DNA of 64,000 bases from Holzapfeliella saturejae (GTDB taxonomy: Bacteria > Bacillota > Bacilli > Lactobacillales > Lactobacillaceae), in the NCBI RefSeq assembly GCF_037546065.1, contig NZ_JAWMWG010000005.1:1-64000 (forward strand), given 5' to 3'. Below the pieces are notes generated by a model, which saw nothing but the letters and a program-made list of their open reading frames with translations, had not been told where the DNA came from and made no database searches. Positions 53,337 through 62,060 of the stretch are shown here, piece after piece. Positions within the stretch are counted from its first letter, which is position 1; each line of letters starts with the position of its first letter. Position numbers and translations under genes: made by a program.

Positions 53337-54092
53337 ATGGTTGGTATGCAGAGGTTATTTTTTCGTCATTTTTTTACACTAAAAAATCTTTCAATGATAT
53401 TTTTGATATTTTTAGCGATAGTCGCTTCCGTTGATTTTAAATATCAGTCGGATTTATCTGCAACATATCAAATACTAATGCAGGGGTTGTCTTTTGAAGC
53501 TTTAAAATTTGATGATATTATACGTGTGTTGATGAGCTATTTAGGTTTTTGTTATTTATTTACGAAAATTATAAGTTTTAATCGAACAGCGTATGTGTTT
53601 TTAGTTTTATCACGATTAAAAAACTATTTTGGTTATTTTAATGCTAGATTGGTATTTGCTTTAATTTTATCAGTGATTTATTGGCTATTATATTTAATTG
53701 TTATAGGTAGCTATCTTGTTATATTTCATAATAATGAATTAATTGAATTGCAATCGATATTATTTTCCACATTAACACTCTACTTTTACTTAATGAGTAT
53801 TTTGTCTTGTCTTACATTAGCTTTAATGTACATAATTATTCAAATTATTTTAAAAGATGACGGTGCTGCTTTAACATTTCTTATTATTTATATTGTAATC
53901 AATCTTACAGTAGGTAATCAGACTATCCTGTGGATTAATACCGGATTAATTCAATTGGCTAGAACAACCGTTATTTCAGATAATCAAATAAATTTAAATA
54001 TATCGATAGGTTATTTGGTTAGTCAAAATATTATAGTTTATAGTGTAATAAGTTTAATTTTAACAAGGGGGACAAAAAGATGGAAGAAGTAG
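53337..54092 (+). CDS. Membrane protein 3 of the ABC operon
   Basis: A 251-residue protein with six hydrophobic helices, GGGGAGG before the ATG, and a 13-bp overlap with the ATPase gene. AYVFLVLSRLKNYFGYFNARL (quoted in part) after helix 2 parallels the loop of protein 1, so the permeases may be distant relatives. Function is inferred from position. Confidence 0.68.
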   Translation: MVGMQRLFFRHFFTLKNLSMIFLIFLAIVASVDFKYQSDLSATYQILMQGLSFEALKFDDIIRVLMSYLGFCYLFTKIISFNRTAYVFLVLSRLKNYFGYFNARLVFALILSVIYWLLYLIVIGSYLVIFHNNELIELQSILFSTLTLYFYLMSILSCLTLALMYIIIQIILKDDGAALTFLIIYIVINLTVGNQTILWINTGLIQLARTTVISDNQINLNISIGYLVSQNIIVYSVISLILTRGTKRWKK

Positions 54093-54733
54093 TTAAGTTT
54101 AATCAATTGGGTAAAAAATTTAAACAACAAGTCATTTTTAATGAGATTTCTTTATCGTTTAATGGCGGACAAATTATTGGAATAACGGGTCAAAATGGAT
54201 CAGGAAAAAGTGTATTATTTAAACTAATGGCAGGACTAGAAAGGCCATCGACAGGTGAAATTATGATAAATGGTCATAATATTACCAAAACAAACTCTTT
54301 TCCAGATAATATGGGAATTTTAATTGAAAATCCGCCATTCATTGATAATTTAACAGGATTTGAAAATTTAAAATTATTAGCAGCAATTACTAATCAAATT
54401 AACAATGAACAGATCAAAGTAACTTTAAAACAAGTTGGCTTAGATGATGCTCGGTATAAAAAGGTGAAGTATTATTCATTAGGAATGAAGAAGAAATTAG
54501 GTATTGCTCAGGCTATTATGGAGCACCAAAAAATCATCCTACTTGATGAACCTATGAACGCATTGGATGAAGAAAGTGTTTTATTGATGAGAATTCTCTT
54601 TAAAAAATTAGCTGAACAAGGAAAAACCATTTTTATTGCTAGTCATAATAAAGAAGACATTCAACAATTATGTCACACTGTTTATCGAGTTAAAAATAAT
54701 CAACTAATTAAACAGAAAAAAGCATACGATTAA
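54080..54733 (+). CDS. ABC transporter ATP-binding protein
   Basis: A 217-residue ATPase with Walker A GQNGSGKSVLF (about 37-46), Q-loop IENPPF, signature YSLGMKKKLG and Walker B IILLDEPMNALD, with the H-loop His in ASHNKED. This is the type found with ABC-2, antimicrobial-peptide and lantibiotic exporters. It energises the three membrane proteins encoded upstream. AAGGGGG precedes the ATG. Confidence 0.92.
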   Translation: MEEVVKFNQLGKKFKQQVIFNEISLSFNGGQIIGITGQNGSGKSVLFKLMAGLERPSTGEIMINGHNITKTNSFPDNMGILIENPPFIDNLTGFENLKLLAAITNQINNEQIKVTLKQVGLDDARYKKVKYYSLGMKKKLGIAQAIMEHQKIILLDEPMNALDEESVLLMRILFKKLAEQGKTIFIASHNKEDIQQLCHTVYRVKNNQLIKQKKAYD

Positions 54734-54748
54734 ATCGTATGCTTTTTA
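54715..54748 (+). terminator. Intrinsic terminator overlapping the end of the ABC gene
   Basis: AAAAAGCATACGAT pairs with ATCGTATGCTTTTT. The loop is the TAA stop codon of the ATPase gene (54731-54733), so terminator and coding end are merged. Confidence 0.9.
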
Positions 54749-54795
54749 TATTGATATAATATTATAAAATCATAATATTATATCTGAAATAATAG

Positions 54796-55251
54796 CTATT
54801 TCTTGGGATAAATAATATGAAATTCTTCAATTACAACGTTTGATGTTAAGGGATTAAAGATTTTTCCTTCTTCTTGAAATTCTTTTTCAAAGAAATCTCG
54901 ATGAATCTTGTTCCAATAATTTAATGACTTATCTCCTTCACCTTCACGATAAGCATGGTAACTATCAACATTTTTAAATGGTATGACTTTGACATAGTCT
55001 GTAATTGTGACACAAATAGGATTATTTTGACTGTCCAAAATCACATCATATCCTCCAGCTTTTGGAATAGGATCTGTTTCTTCGCCTTCATATAAATCAA
55101 AGGCACTAGAAGTGGCAGTTTTAATACGATGCAAAACTAATTTAGCTAATTTGTCTGGGTCTCCCCCAAATTGATAAGCACTAGTTAATTTTGTATCTTG
55201 TGGGAGATGTAATTCTTTTTTTGCTTGTTCGAAAAATAAGGTTGCTTGCAT
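54796..55251 (-). CDS. ASCH domain protein
   Basis: A 151-residue ASCH (PUA-like) protein: KLVLHRIKTATSSAFDLYEGEE, then GGYDVILDSQNNPICVTITDYV (both quoted in part) and the family signature EGEGDKSLNYWNKIHRDFF. Small ASCH proteins bind RNA, and some hydrolyse N4-acetylcytidine. The exact role here is unknown. Confidence 0.9.
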   Translation of the reverse strand: MQATLFFEQAKKELHLPQDTKLTSAYQFGGDPDKLAKLVLHRIKTATSSAFDLYEGEETDPIPKAGGYDVILDSQNNPICVTITDYVKVIPFKNVDSYHAYREGEGDKSLNYWNKIHRDFFEKEFQEEGKIFNPLTSNVVIEEFHIIYPKK

Positions 55252-55356
55252 AATAAACCACTTTCTTTATTAAAAAAATATTATTTTACTTATATTACAG
55301 TAATCATGCTATCATAATATGTGGTAATCGCGAAATTGTTTTTTAAGAGGAGTTGT

Positions 55357-56151
55357 ATGGCAAGTAATCAAATATATTCACAAGAATTTGGACAAGGTAT
55401 CCCAATATACTTTGTTCACGGAAACGGATTAAACTCCACCAGTATGATAGAATTTTATGAATCTAAAAAAATAGAATATGGTTGTCATAGAAGAGTTTAT
55501 ATTGATATTCCAGGAATGGGAGATTCGTCACTTAAATCAACTATTAAAAATTCAGATGATGTTTTAAATGAGCTAATTAAATACGTAGAGAAAGACTCGA
55601 AAGGGTCTCCATTCAAGTTATGTGGCTATTCTTACGGAGCATATTTATGTCAGGGAATAGCGTGGAAATTACCTCAACAAGTTCAGAGCGTATTTTTTAC
55701 TGGACCAGTGGTTAAGGCAGAATCTAATAAACGCCAAACAGAAAATCATTATAATCAAATTTTGGAACGAGTGGTTCCTTTTGAAAATATCGACTACTTT
55801 GAAGATTACCTATCTATGAATGTTGTCATTAATTCAGTAACTTGGAAAAATTATCAAAAAATGATAGTTCCAGCTTTAGAAAAAGGAATATCAAACTTTT
55901 GGTTAACTTTGAAAGATGCGGATTATACGCTGTCGTTTGAAAATGACTTATTGAATAAGCAATCATATTTAAAGGGTTATCTGTTAGTGGGTGAATATGA
56001 CAATATTGTTGGTATAAAAGACCAGTATAAGTTAGCTAATAATAAGCTATTAGACTATCAAGTTATACATAATAGTGGTCATAATTTATTGATTGATCAG
56101 CCAAATAAAGTCATACAATATTTTCAAAAATTTATAGAGAATAGGATATAA
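55357..56151 (+). CDS. Alpha/beta hydrolase
   Basis: Start ATG 55357 behind AGAGGAG; the longer frame from GTG 55321 lacks a ribosome binding site. The product has 264 residues. FVHGNGLN forms the oxyanion loop, LCGYSYGAYL is the nucleophile elbow (Ser about residue 97), and VGEYDNIVG and NSGHNLLID supply Asp and His. All catalytic residues are present. The substrate is unknown. Confidence 0.9.
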   Translation: MASNQIYSQEFGQGIPIYFVHGNGLNSTSMIEFYESKKIEYGCHRRVYIDIPGMGDSSLKSTIKNSDDVLNELIKYVEKDSKGSPFKLCGYSYGAYLCQGIAWKLPQQVQSVFFTGPVVKAESNKRQTENHYNQILERVVPFENIDYFEDYLSMNVVINSVTWKNYQKMIVPALEKGISNFWLTLKDADYTLSFENDLLNKQSYLKGYLLVGEYDNIVGIKDQYKLANNKLLDYQVIHNSGHNLLIDQPNKVIQYFQKFIENRI

Positions 56152-56167
56152 ATAAAATTCCTCATAA

Positions 56168-56202
56168 TAAAAATACTTTACCTTTTAAGGTAAAGTATTT
56201 TT
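56168..56202. terminator. Bidirectional intrinsic terminator
   Basis: AAATACTTTACCTT and its complement form a palindrome between convergent genes, with T/A flanks. Confidence 0.85.
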
Positions 56203-56518
56203 ACTTAACATTCTGTTTCGCATCGGTATAACCTTTGATAAATTGAGAAATTTCAACAGCTTTACCTTGAGTCATTGTTTTAACTAAATGTACTGAGTTT
56301 TTAGAAAATGTTCTAAATTGTTTCATCTTTTTTAAATCAGAATGAGCATAAGTATAGCCGAGTTCATAGTCAGAAATGCTTTTATTTTTGGCTCTAGATT
56401 TAGGATATTTATGATATTTTTTCACCTTAATTTGATTATAAATAGGCTTTTTAACCTTACTAGGCTGATTTGAATAGTGCTGTTTGATAAAAATTTGTGT
56501 TTTTTCAATAAAATCCAT
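56201..56518 (-). CDS. Small basic protein of unknown function
   Basis: A 105-residue protein, very rich in Lys, with no signal or membrane helix. ELGYTYAHSDLKKMKQF and FIKGYTDAKQN carry short GY-x2-A motifs that loosely echo the helical repeat of the giant adhesin. AGGAGG precedes the ATG. It has its own transcription unit. No family recognised. Confidence 0.6.
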   Translation of the reverse strand: MDFIEKTQIFIKQHYSNQPSKVKKPIYNQIKVKKYHKYPKSRAKNKSISDYELGYTYAHSDLKKMKQFRTFSKNSVHLVKTMTQGKAVEISQFIKGYTDAKQNVK

Positions 56519-56618
56519 AGAAAGACTCCTCCTTTAAATATAAAATCTGTACTAAGTAAACCATAAAAAAGACTGAAAGCAAAAAATTAGAACTGACCTA
56601 AATATATAGGAAAACTTT

Positions 56619-57746
56619 TTAAAGTTGTGGCATTTCGACGCCAGTTTTTTCATGAACAGTGGCTAGTGCATGTTGGTAGCGATCATAAAACCCTTGATTA
56701 TTCCCCATATCATCCAAAACAACAACTTTATGCATCAAGTTGAATTCTTCTAATTGTCTCATAAGTTCATCATGAAATTCTTGGCGTGATTCTTCCCAAT
56801 CCATATTACGAAAGTTGTCATTAACATAAGTAGTAATAGGAGGAATGACTAGAATCAAATCAATTTTTTCATTTCTGATGGTATCTTGGAATACGGGTTC
56901 CAGTTGGTCTTGTTGCTCTTTTGTTAAATAAAGTTTGGCGTATACTCGAGTTACAATAGCATCTGTATCAAGGAAAACAATCCCATTATTTCCATGAGAT
57001 TTAATTTCGTCACTATTAGCATCATATTGTCCTTGAATGATGCGGAAATAGTCACTCACGGTAAGTTCTGAATCAACAATATTAGATTGTTCCGCATAAG
57101 TTCTTGCATATTCTTCACTAAAAGGAGCATTAATTGATCGAGCAAGACGTCGAACTAAGGTTGATTTACCAGTCGAAGCACTACCTGCAACTAATACTTT
57201 TTTAGTAAAATGACGTCTGAAAACACGATTAATTTGAGACCAATATTTGGTTGGATTTTCTCTTATTTTGGTAGCTGAAATTGGTATATTTTGACGATTA
57301 GCCATTTCAACTGACCAAGAATCAGGAGTTAGTTTTTGTAAAGGTTCAACATAGTCAGCTTCTCCAACATAAGCTGTAAATTGTTGGTTATCTTCGGCAA
57401 TAACAGACTCATTCACAGCACTAACTAATTCACTAGCCCAAGCTTCCCATCCATTTGGGTAACGAGGAATGTTAGTTTCATCAATATAAGTAACTCGAAT
57501 AGTGGGTTCATCAGCAAAAGCTTCTCTTAAATAACGAAAACGCTTTTGTAAACCCAAGTCAATATTATCGCCTCGATCACCAGTATATCCGGAAACAATG
57601 ACGACAACGCCATCGTTTAAAGCAGCTGCTTTGTAGATTTCTTGTTGATGACCTGAGTGAAGTGGTGCAAAGGTTCCAAAATAAATCCCTACTTTTGATC
57701 CTCTAATTAAATTATTTGTTTTAGTAATCGCTAACTCTTTTGTCAT
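56619..57746 (-). CDS. nadR: Bifunctional NMN adenylyltransferase / ribosylnicotinamide kinase (NadR)
   Basis: A 375-residue protein with two domains. Residues about 18-180 are a nucleotidyltransferase: GTFAPLHSGHQ (the G-x-F-x-P-x-H-x-G-H motif) and ISATKIRENP. Residues about 185-375 are a P-loop kinase with GSASTGKST. It phosphorylates nicotinamide riboside and adenylates NMN to NAD in the cytoplasm. The DNA-binding N-terminus of enterobacterial NadR is absent, as in other lactobacilli. It may act with PnuC, which is not in this window. Confidence 0.93.
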   Translation of the reverse strand: MTKELAITKTNNLIRGSKVGIYFGTFAPLHSGHQQEIYKAAALNDGVVVIVSGYTGDRGDNIDLGLQKRFRYLREAFADEPTIRVTYIDETNIPRYPNGWEAWASELVSAVNESVIAEDNQQFTAYVGEADYVEPLQKLTPDSWSVEMANRQNIPISATKIRENPTKYWSQINRVFRRHFTKKVLVAGSASTGKSTLVRRLARSINAPFSEEYARTYAEQSNIVDSELTVSDYFRIIQGQYDANSDEIKSHGNNGIVFLDTDAIVTRVYAKLYLTKEQQDQLEPVFQDTIRNEKIDLILVIPPITTYVNDNFRNMDWEESRQEFHDELMRQLEEFNLMHKVVVLDDMGNNQGFYDRYQHALATVHEKTGVEMPQL

Positions 57747-57830
57747 TTAAATTGACTCCTCTTAAGTTTTTAACAATATACTAAAAAGTATAAAAGAAAT
57801 GGCTAACAAAAATCAAATATTTACCTATTA

Positions 57831-59468
57831 TTATGCAGAAGTTGTAACGGGATTTAATCCATTAGATGATAAAACTAGTTTTTTAATCGCATATTGTTCA
57901 AGTTGTTCATCGTCATAATTATGAGCAGATTCAATAACAGTTACTGGTAATTGATAGATTAAGTCATGGATTTTTTTAGCATTTTTAACATCTAAACTGG
58001 ATGTGATTTCATCTAAAATAAATAATTTTTTATCTCTGAGTAGTCCTCTAGCAATCGCAATTCGTTGGGCTTGTCCCCCAGAAACGTTTTCGCCTTTATT
58101 TTTAATTTCCATATCTAAAGCATGGTCACCTAATTCTTCTAAAAGGCCAACTTTTTGTATAACCTCAGTCAATACTTCATCAGAATAGTTTTCAAAGAGT
58201 GTTAAATTATCACGAAGTGTGCCATCAAATAACCAAATATCTTGTGAAATATAGACATAATCAGAGTTATCAACAATAGATTGGTTAAAATAAACATTAC
58301 CATTAGCCTTATTCACTTGACCTGAGATTGCTGAAAGTAAAGTAGATTTACCTACACCTGAAGGACCCGTAATCAAAGCTTTTTCTTGTTCAGTTAAGGT
58401 TAAATTAATGTTGTCTAGTATAACTTTTGGACCTCGATTAACTTGTAGATTTTTAATAACTAAGCCAGCTGTACTATTTTCGCTATGATCTTTAATGATT
58501 TTGGGTTGCTGTGATTTTGCGATAGTTCGAATTCCGTTTGTTCCAGCAACAGCATTTTGAAGACTCGTTAAACTTCTCATATTACCAACAACTGAATCAG
58601 CCGTTAAAATTAATGAAACGATAATGCTGGTCGTAATTCCTAAAGAACTAAATTGTGCTAAGTATAAGCCAATAGCAATAGGTCCCAAGTAAGTTAATAT
58701 AGCAAATCCCCAAGCATATAACATTAGTGTTGTTTGGTAATTAGAAAGATTACGATAGTTGAGCTCCTCTTTATTAAGTAGTCGATTAATTTTGGAGAAA
58801 AAAAGGGATTTAACATCAAAGTTACGAATTTCAGTACGTCCTCTGAATGTATCAGAAGTATTGTTTAATAGTTCTGAATTTGATGTGCTCCATTCTTTGA
58901 CCTTGACATCTAATTTCTTGCGTCCTAAGTAACTTGGAATTAGTGATAGGAAGGATAGCACGATATAAATGCTTCCCAATAAAAAGTGCGTTCCCAAAAT
59001 AAAAATAGTAGTCGAAATAATTGTTAGTCCTGTTTGAATTAGCATAAAAATTGAATTGAAGTAACTTTGTTCAATTTGCTTTGAAATGGTTGTTATTGAG
59101 TTGGTAATATCAGATTCATCTTGATCACCATTAAAAGCATTTTTAAAGAAAGTTTGTTTTAATTTAACATTTAAGATTTTAATCGCTTGGTTTTTTAACA
59201 TCAAAAAGCTGTATGCGGATAAGTAGGTAATTAGATACGCAATAAATGCCTGCAGAATAAATCTAGTGACACTTCCTAAGTCAGATAGATTTACTTTGAT
59301 AATTTGTCCCATAATATAACCATTTAAAATCGCTTCAAAGGAACTTGTAATTCCTAAAATAATAATTGCAACAATTAAAGGAGTCGGGAGAGTTTCCAAA
59401 ATCCATTTCAAATTAATTTTAACCTGGTGATCGGTATTCGAATCTTTTAGTTCATAAGTTAGTTTCAT
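57831..59468 (-). CDS. ABC exporter, fused permease and ATPase
   Basis: A 545-residue half-exporter. A six-helix membrane domain covers residues about 28-310. The ATPase has Walker A GPSGVGKSTLL (about 373), signature NVSGGQAQR, Walker B LFILDEITSSLD and an H-loop His in ESAHNYDD. All motifs are intact, unlike the related gene at 38091. It likely works as a homodimer or with a partner. The substrate is unknown. The ATG is preceded by GGAGG. Confidence 0.9.
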   Translation of the reverse strand: MKLTYELKDSNTDHQVKINLKWILETLPTPLIVAIIILGITSSFEAILNGYIMGQIIKVNLSDLGSVTRFILQAFIAYLITYLSAYSFLMLKNQAIKILNVKLKQTFFKNAFNGDQDESDITNSITTISKQIEQSYFNSIFMLIQTGLTIISTTIFILGTHFLLGSIYIVLSFLSLIPSYLGRKKLDVKVKEWSTSNSELLNNTSDTFRGRTEIRNFDVKSLFFSKINRLLNKEELNYRNLSNYQTTLMLYAWGFAILTYLGPIAIGLYLAQFSSLGITTSIIVSLILTADSVVGNMRSLTSLQNAVAGTNGIRTIAKSQQPKIIKDHSENSTAGLVIKNLQVNRGPKVILDNINLTLTEQEKALITGPSGVGKSTLLSAISGQVNKANGNVYFNQSIVDNSDYVYISQDIWLFDGTLRDNLTLFENYSDEVLTEVIQKVGLLEELGDHALDMEIKNKGENVSGGQAQRIAIARGLLRDKKLFILDEITSSLDVKNAKKIHDLIYQLPVTVIESAHNYDDEQLEQYAIKKLVLSSNGLNPVTTSA

Positions 59469-59645
59469 TTTATTTCCTCCAAATAGTTTAGTAAGTTTCC
59501 GTCATTATATAACATTAAGATAAAATTAACAATTTAATGATAAGTTAATATAATGTTATTAATGTTTACTTCCGGAAATTGACACTCCAAGAATTAAAAT
59601 TTTGCTTGAATTTTGTTTTATATAAAAATAATTGTAAAATCCCAC

Positions 59646-59687
59646 TTGCTTTTAAAAAGTAAGTTGTGTAGTATGATGATACAACTT
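59646..59687 (+). promoter_or_regulatory. Promoter region and 7-bp dyad before the OYE reductase gene
   Basis: TATGAT (59672-59677) is a good -10. TTGCTT (59646-59651) is a possible -35, but the 20-bp spacing is long. AAGTTGT (59661-59667) and ACAACTT (59681-59687) form a dyad around the -10, which would suit a repressor. The rest of 59469-59711 shows no gene. Confidence 0.45.
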
Positions 59688-59717
59688 TTGAAACAAAAAA
59701 ATTAGAGGAGTTTGAAG

Positions 59718-60815
59718 ATGTTAGATGTATTAAAAGATTTTGAATTTAAAAAAGGTGTTCATTTAAAAAACAAATTAGTCATGGCACCTATGACAACTTG
59801 GTCATCTAATGATGATTACACAGTTGCTGATCAAGAACTCAATTATTATGATAAAAGAAGTTATGGACCAGGTATGATTATCACAGGATGTGCTCATATT
59901 CAACCAAATGGAATTGGATTTACTAACGAATATAGTATTGACGATGATGAATTTCTACCAGGATTAACTCAGCTAGCTACCACAGTAAAAAAACATGGTG
60001 CTAAAGCGATTATTCAAATTAACCATGCTGGGAACAAAGCATTACCTCAAGTAGAAGATTTAGTAAGTGCAAGTAATATAGCAGTTTCACGTAACCCAGA
60101 AGCACCAATCCCACGTGCCTTAAGTGAAGATGAAATCAATGAAGTTATAAAAGATTTTGGAAAGGCAACTAAAAGAGCTATTGAGGCTGGATTTGATGGA
60201 ATAGAATTGCATGGTGCTCATGGCTTCTTACTTCAAAACTTTATGTCTACTCATTTCAATCATCGTACTGATCAGTGGGGTGGCACTTTAGAAAATAGAA
60301 TGAGATTTCCTCTTGAAGTAGTTAAAGAAGTTCAACGTGTTATTGCTCAATATGCTAGTAAAGAATTTATACTTGGCTATCGTTTTTCACCGGAAGAACA
60401 TTATGAAGATGGTTTAACTTTGGAAGATAATTATGCTTTAATTGATGAATTAATTAATCTTGATATTGATTATGTGCACGCTTCTTTGGTTAATGCACTA
60501 GAATCAAAATCTCGAGATTATCATGATAGTTATTTAAATTTACTAACGCATCATATTGATAACCGTATTAAGTTGTTGGTTGCTGGTCAAATCTCGACTA
60601 TTGACAGTGCTGAAAATATTTGGAAGTCAGGAGCTATTCCAGCTATTGGACATGCGTTTGTAACCGATCCAAATTGGATTCAACAAACAATACAAGATAA
60701 TCGCTATCAAGTTAATTTAACAATCAATCCAAATGATTTATCTGATTTAAGATTGCCAGATAAACTTTGGCATGAAATTCAATCAGCTCCTGGATGGTTT
60801 GATGTTAAATCTTAA
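59718..60815 (+). CDS. Old Yellow Enzyme family NADH:flavin oxidoreductase
   Basis: Start ATG 59718 with GAGGAG 7 bp upstream; the product has 365 residues. FMN-binding TIM barrel: KNKLVMAPMTTW at the first strand, IIQINHAGNKA, GIELHGAHGFLLQNFMS and NHRTDQWGGTLENRMRF. These are signature segments of the OYE family. HGAH holds the usual substrate-binding His pair. Such enzymes reduce activated C=C bonds. Next to aroE and aroD it may act on a shikimate-pathway or cinnamate-type substrate, which is inference. Confidence 0.9.
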   Translation: MLDVLKDFEFKKGVHLKNKLVMAPMTTWSSNDDYTVADQELNYYDKRSYGPGMIITGCAHIQPNGIGFTNEYSIDDDEFLPGLTQLATTVKKHGAKAIIQINHAGNKALPQVEDLVSASNIAVSRNPEAPIPRALSEDEINEVIKDFGKATKRAIEAGFDGIELHGAHGFLLQNFMSTHFNHRTDQWGGTLENRMRFPLEVVKEVQRVIAQYASKEFILGYRFSPEEHYEDGLTLEDNYALIDELINLDIDYVHASLVNALESKSRDYHDSYLNLLTHHIDNRIKLLVAGQISTIDSAENIWKSGAIPAIGHAFVTDPNWIQQTIQDNRYQVNLTINPNDLSDLRLPDKLWHEIQSAPGWFDVKS

Positions 60816-60833
60816 TTAGCACAAAATTAATTA

Positions 60834-60872
60834 AAGCATTTGTTTTTTAATCAAAAATATGTTTAAATGCTT
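60834..60872. repeat. Short inverted repeat before the leader peptide
   Basis: AAGCATTT (60834-60841) and AAATGCTT (60865-60872), 23 bp apart. It is either a weak operator or chance in AT-rich DNA. Confidence 0.3.
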
Positions 60873-60901
60873 ATAACAAATAAAACGGAGGAATAAGTAT
60901 T

Positions 60902-60964
60902 ATGATTGAGACTTCTAAGTCACCCGTCGTGACAACAAACTTTTATTACTACTATTATTTTTGA
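60902..60964 (+). CDS. Tyr/Phe leader peptide of the aroE-aroD operon (attenuator)
   Basis: CGGAGG lies about 10 bp before an ATG. The 20-codon peptide begins MIETSKSPVVTT and ends NFYYYYYF-stop, with five consecutive Tyr codons (60944-60958) flanked by Phe. The frame is followed by competing hairpins and an intrinsic terminator 5' of aroE. This is the classic form of a ribosome-sensing leader for aromatic amino acids. No T-box consensus (TGGNACC) is present. It is shorter than ordinary gene finders report. Confidence 0.85.
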   Translation: MIETSKSPVVTTNFYYYYYF

Positions 60965-60966
60965 TG

Positions 60967-61021
60967 GATACGGACATATTGATAAAAAAGATATGGACGT
61001 ATCAAAATATACGTTCATATC
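60967..61021 (+). promoter_or_regulatory. Mutually exclusive leader hairpins
   Basis: Hairpin A: 60967-60979 pairs with 60991-61003 (GATACG/CGTATC and CATAT/ATATG around a tandem G-A mismatch). Hairpin B: 60990-61002 pairs with 61009-61021 (13 pairs, one G-U). They share 60991-61002, so only one can form. The 5' arm of A begins three bases after the leader stop codon, where a terminating ribosome would cover it. Confidence 0.7.
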
Positions 61022-61050
61022 TAATAGTAGTTTGATAATACAAAGAAGTC

Positions 61051-61083
61051 AGCTAGTTAGATATGCAAATAATCTAACTAGCT
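61051..61083 (+). promoter_or_regulatory. Leader hairpin C, candidate anti-antiterminator
   Basis: AGCTAGTTAGAT (61051-61062) pairs perfectly with ATCTAACTAGCT (61072-61083). The 3' arm ATCTAAC is also complementary to GTTAGAT (61111-61117) in the terminator's 5' arm, giving an alternative antiterminator. Confidence 0.65.
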
Positions 61084-61104
61084 AGTGATAATATCGATTC
61101 CGAT

Positions 61105-61139
61105 ACTCTGGTTAGATGAATTCTAATCAGAGTTTTTTT
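61105..61139 (+). terminator. Leader attenuator terminator upstream of aroE
   Basis: ACTCTGGTTAGA pairs with TCTAATCAGAGT (one G-U), 5-base loop, then seven T. It lies 34 bp before the aroE start codon and after the leader peptide, so it controls readthrough into aroE-aroD. Confidence 0.85.
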
Positions 61140-61172
61140 ATTGTATTAATAGATATAAGGAGAGTAAGTATA

Positions 61173-62039
61173 ATGAAACAAATGATTGATGGCCATACAA
61201 GATTACTAGGAGTCATGGCAACTCCTATTAGACATTCGATGTCTCCTGCAATGCATAATGCAGCCTTTGAAAAATTAGGGTTAAATAATGTTTATCTAGC
61301 TTTTGAAGTTGGAAATGATGATCTAGAACAAGCTGTTAACTCAATTAGGGTGCTAGATATGATTGGTGTAAATGTTTCAATGCCAAATAAACAAAAAATT
61401 ATTCCTTACTTAGACGAATTAGATATATCGGCTGAACTTAATCAAGCTGTCAATACAGTTGTGAATAACGATGGCTATTTGAAGGGTTATACCACAGATG
61501 GTGTTGGTTTTGTGACAGATTTACAGAAAAAAGGACACCCCATCAAGAACCAGTCGATTGTTATTGCTGGTGCTGGAGGGGCAGGGACCCCTATTGCTAT
61601 TCAGTGTGCAATGGCAGGAGCAAAAGAAATCAAGATTTTTAATGAACAAGGGCCTCATTTTAAAAATGTTGCACGCAATGTTGCGATTATTAATGAACGA
61701 ACTAATAGTAATGCTACTGGTGAAGACTTAAATAATCAGACAGCTTTTAAAGAGGCTTTAGCTAGTTGTGATATTTATTGTGATGCAACAAGTGTCGGAA
61801 TGTCCCCGCTTCAAGATCAGAGTTTAATTAATCATGCGAGTTATTTTCATTCAGATATGGTGGTTTATGATGTTGTTTACTCACCTAGAGAAACCAAACT
61901 AATGACAGTTGCTAAAAAAGCAGGTGTTAAAGAAGTCTACAATGGCTTAGGAATGATGATTGAGCAAGGAGCAGCAGCGTTTAAACTTTGGACTGGCGAA
62001 GAGATGCCGGTTGGGTTTATTAAACAAACGCTATTTTAA
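61173..62039 (+). CDS. aroE: Shikimate/quinate dehydrogenase
   Basis: Start ATG 61173 behind AAGGAGAG (the upstream ATG 61116 is inside the terminator). The product has 288 residues. HSMSPAMHNAAF binds the substrate, NVSMPNKQKIIPYLDE carries the catalytic Lys, NTVVNNDGYLKGYTTDGVGF (quoted in part) is the shikimate site, and the Rossmann motif is IAGAGGAGTPIA. The length and motifs fit shikimate dehydrogenase or the quinate/shikimate dehydrogenase variant, and sequence alone does not settle which. It forms an operon with aroD and is preceded by the Tyr/Phe leader. Confidence 0.92.
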   Translation: MKQMIDGHTRLLGVMATPIRHSMSPAMHNAAFEKLGLNNVYLAFEVGNDDLEQAVNSIRVLDMIGVNVSMPNKQKIIPYLDELDISAELNQAVNTVVNNDGYLKGYTTDGVGFVTDLQKKGHPIKNQSIVIAGAGGAGTPIAIQCAMAGAKEIKIFNEQGPHFKNVARNVAIINERTNSNATGEDLNNQTAFKEALASCDIYCDATSVGMSPLQDQSLINHASYFHSDMVVYDVVYSPRETKLMTVAKKAGVKEVYNGLGMMIEQGAAAFKLWTGEEMPVGFIKQTLF

Positions 62040-62060
62040 GGATGAAATTGAGGTTAATCA

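Noticed and set aside
60816..61172. T-box riboswitch upstream of aroE
   Set aside because: I see no TGGNACC T-box sequence and no stem I with a specifier loop. The leader frame with five Tyr codons explains the terminator better.
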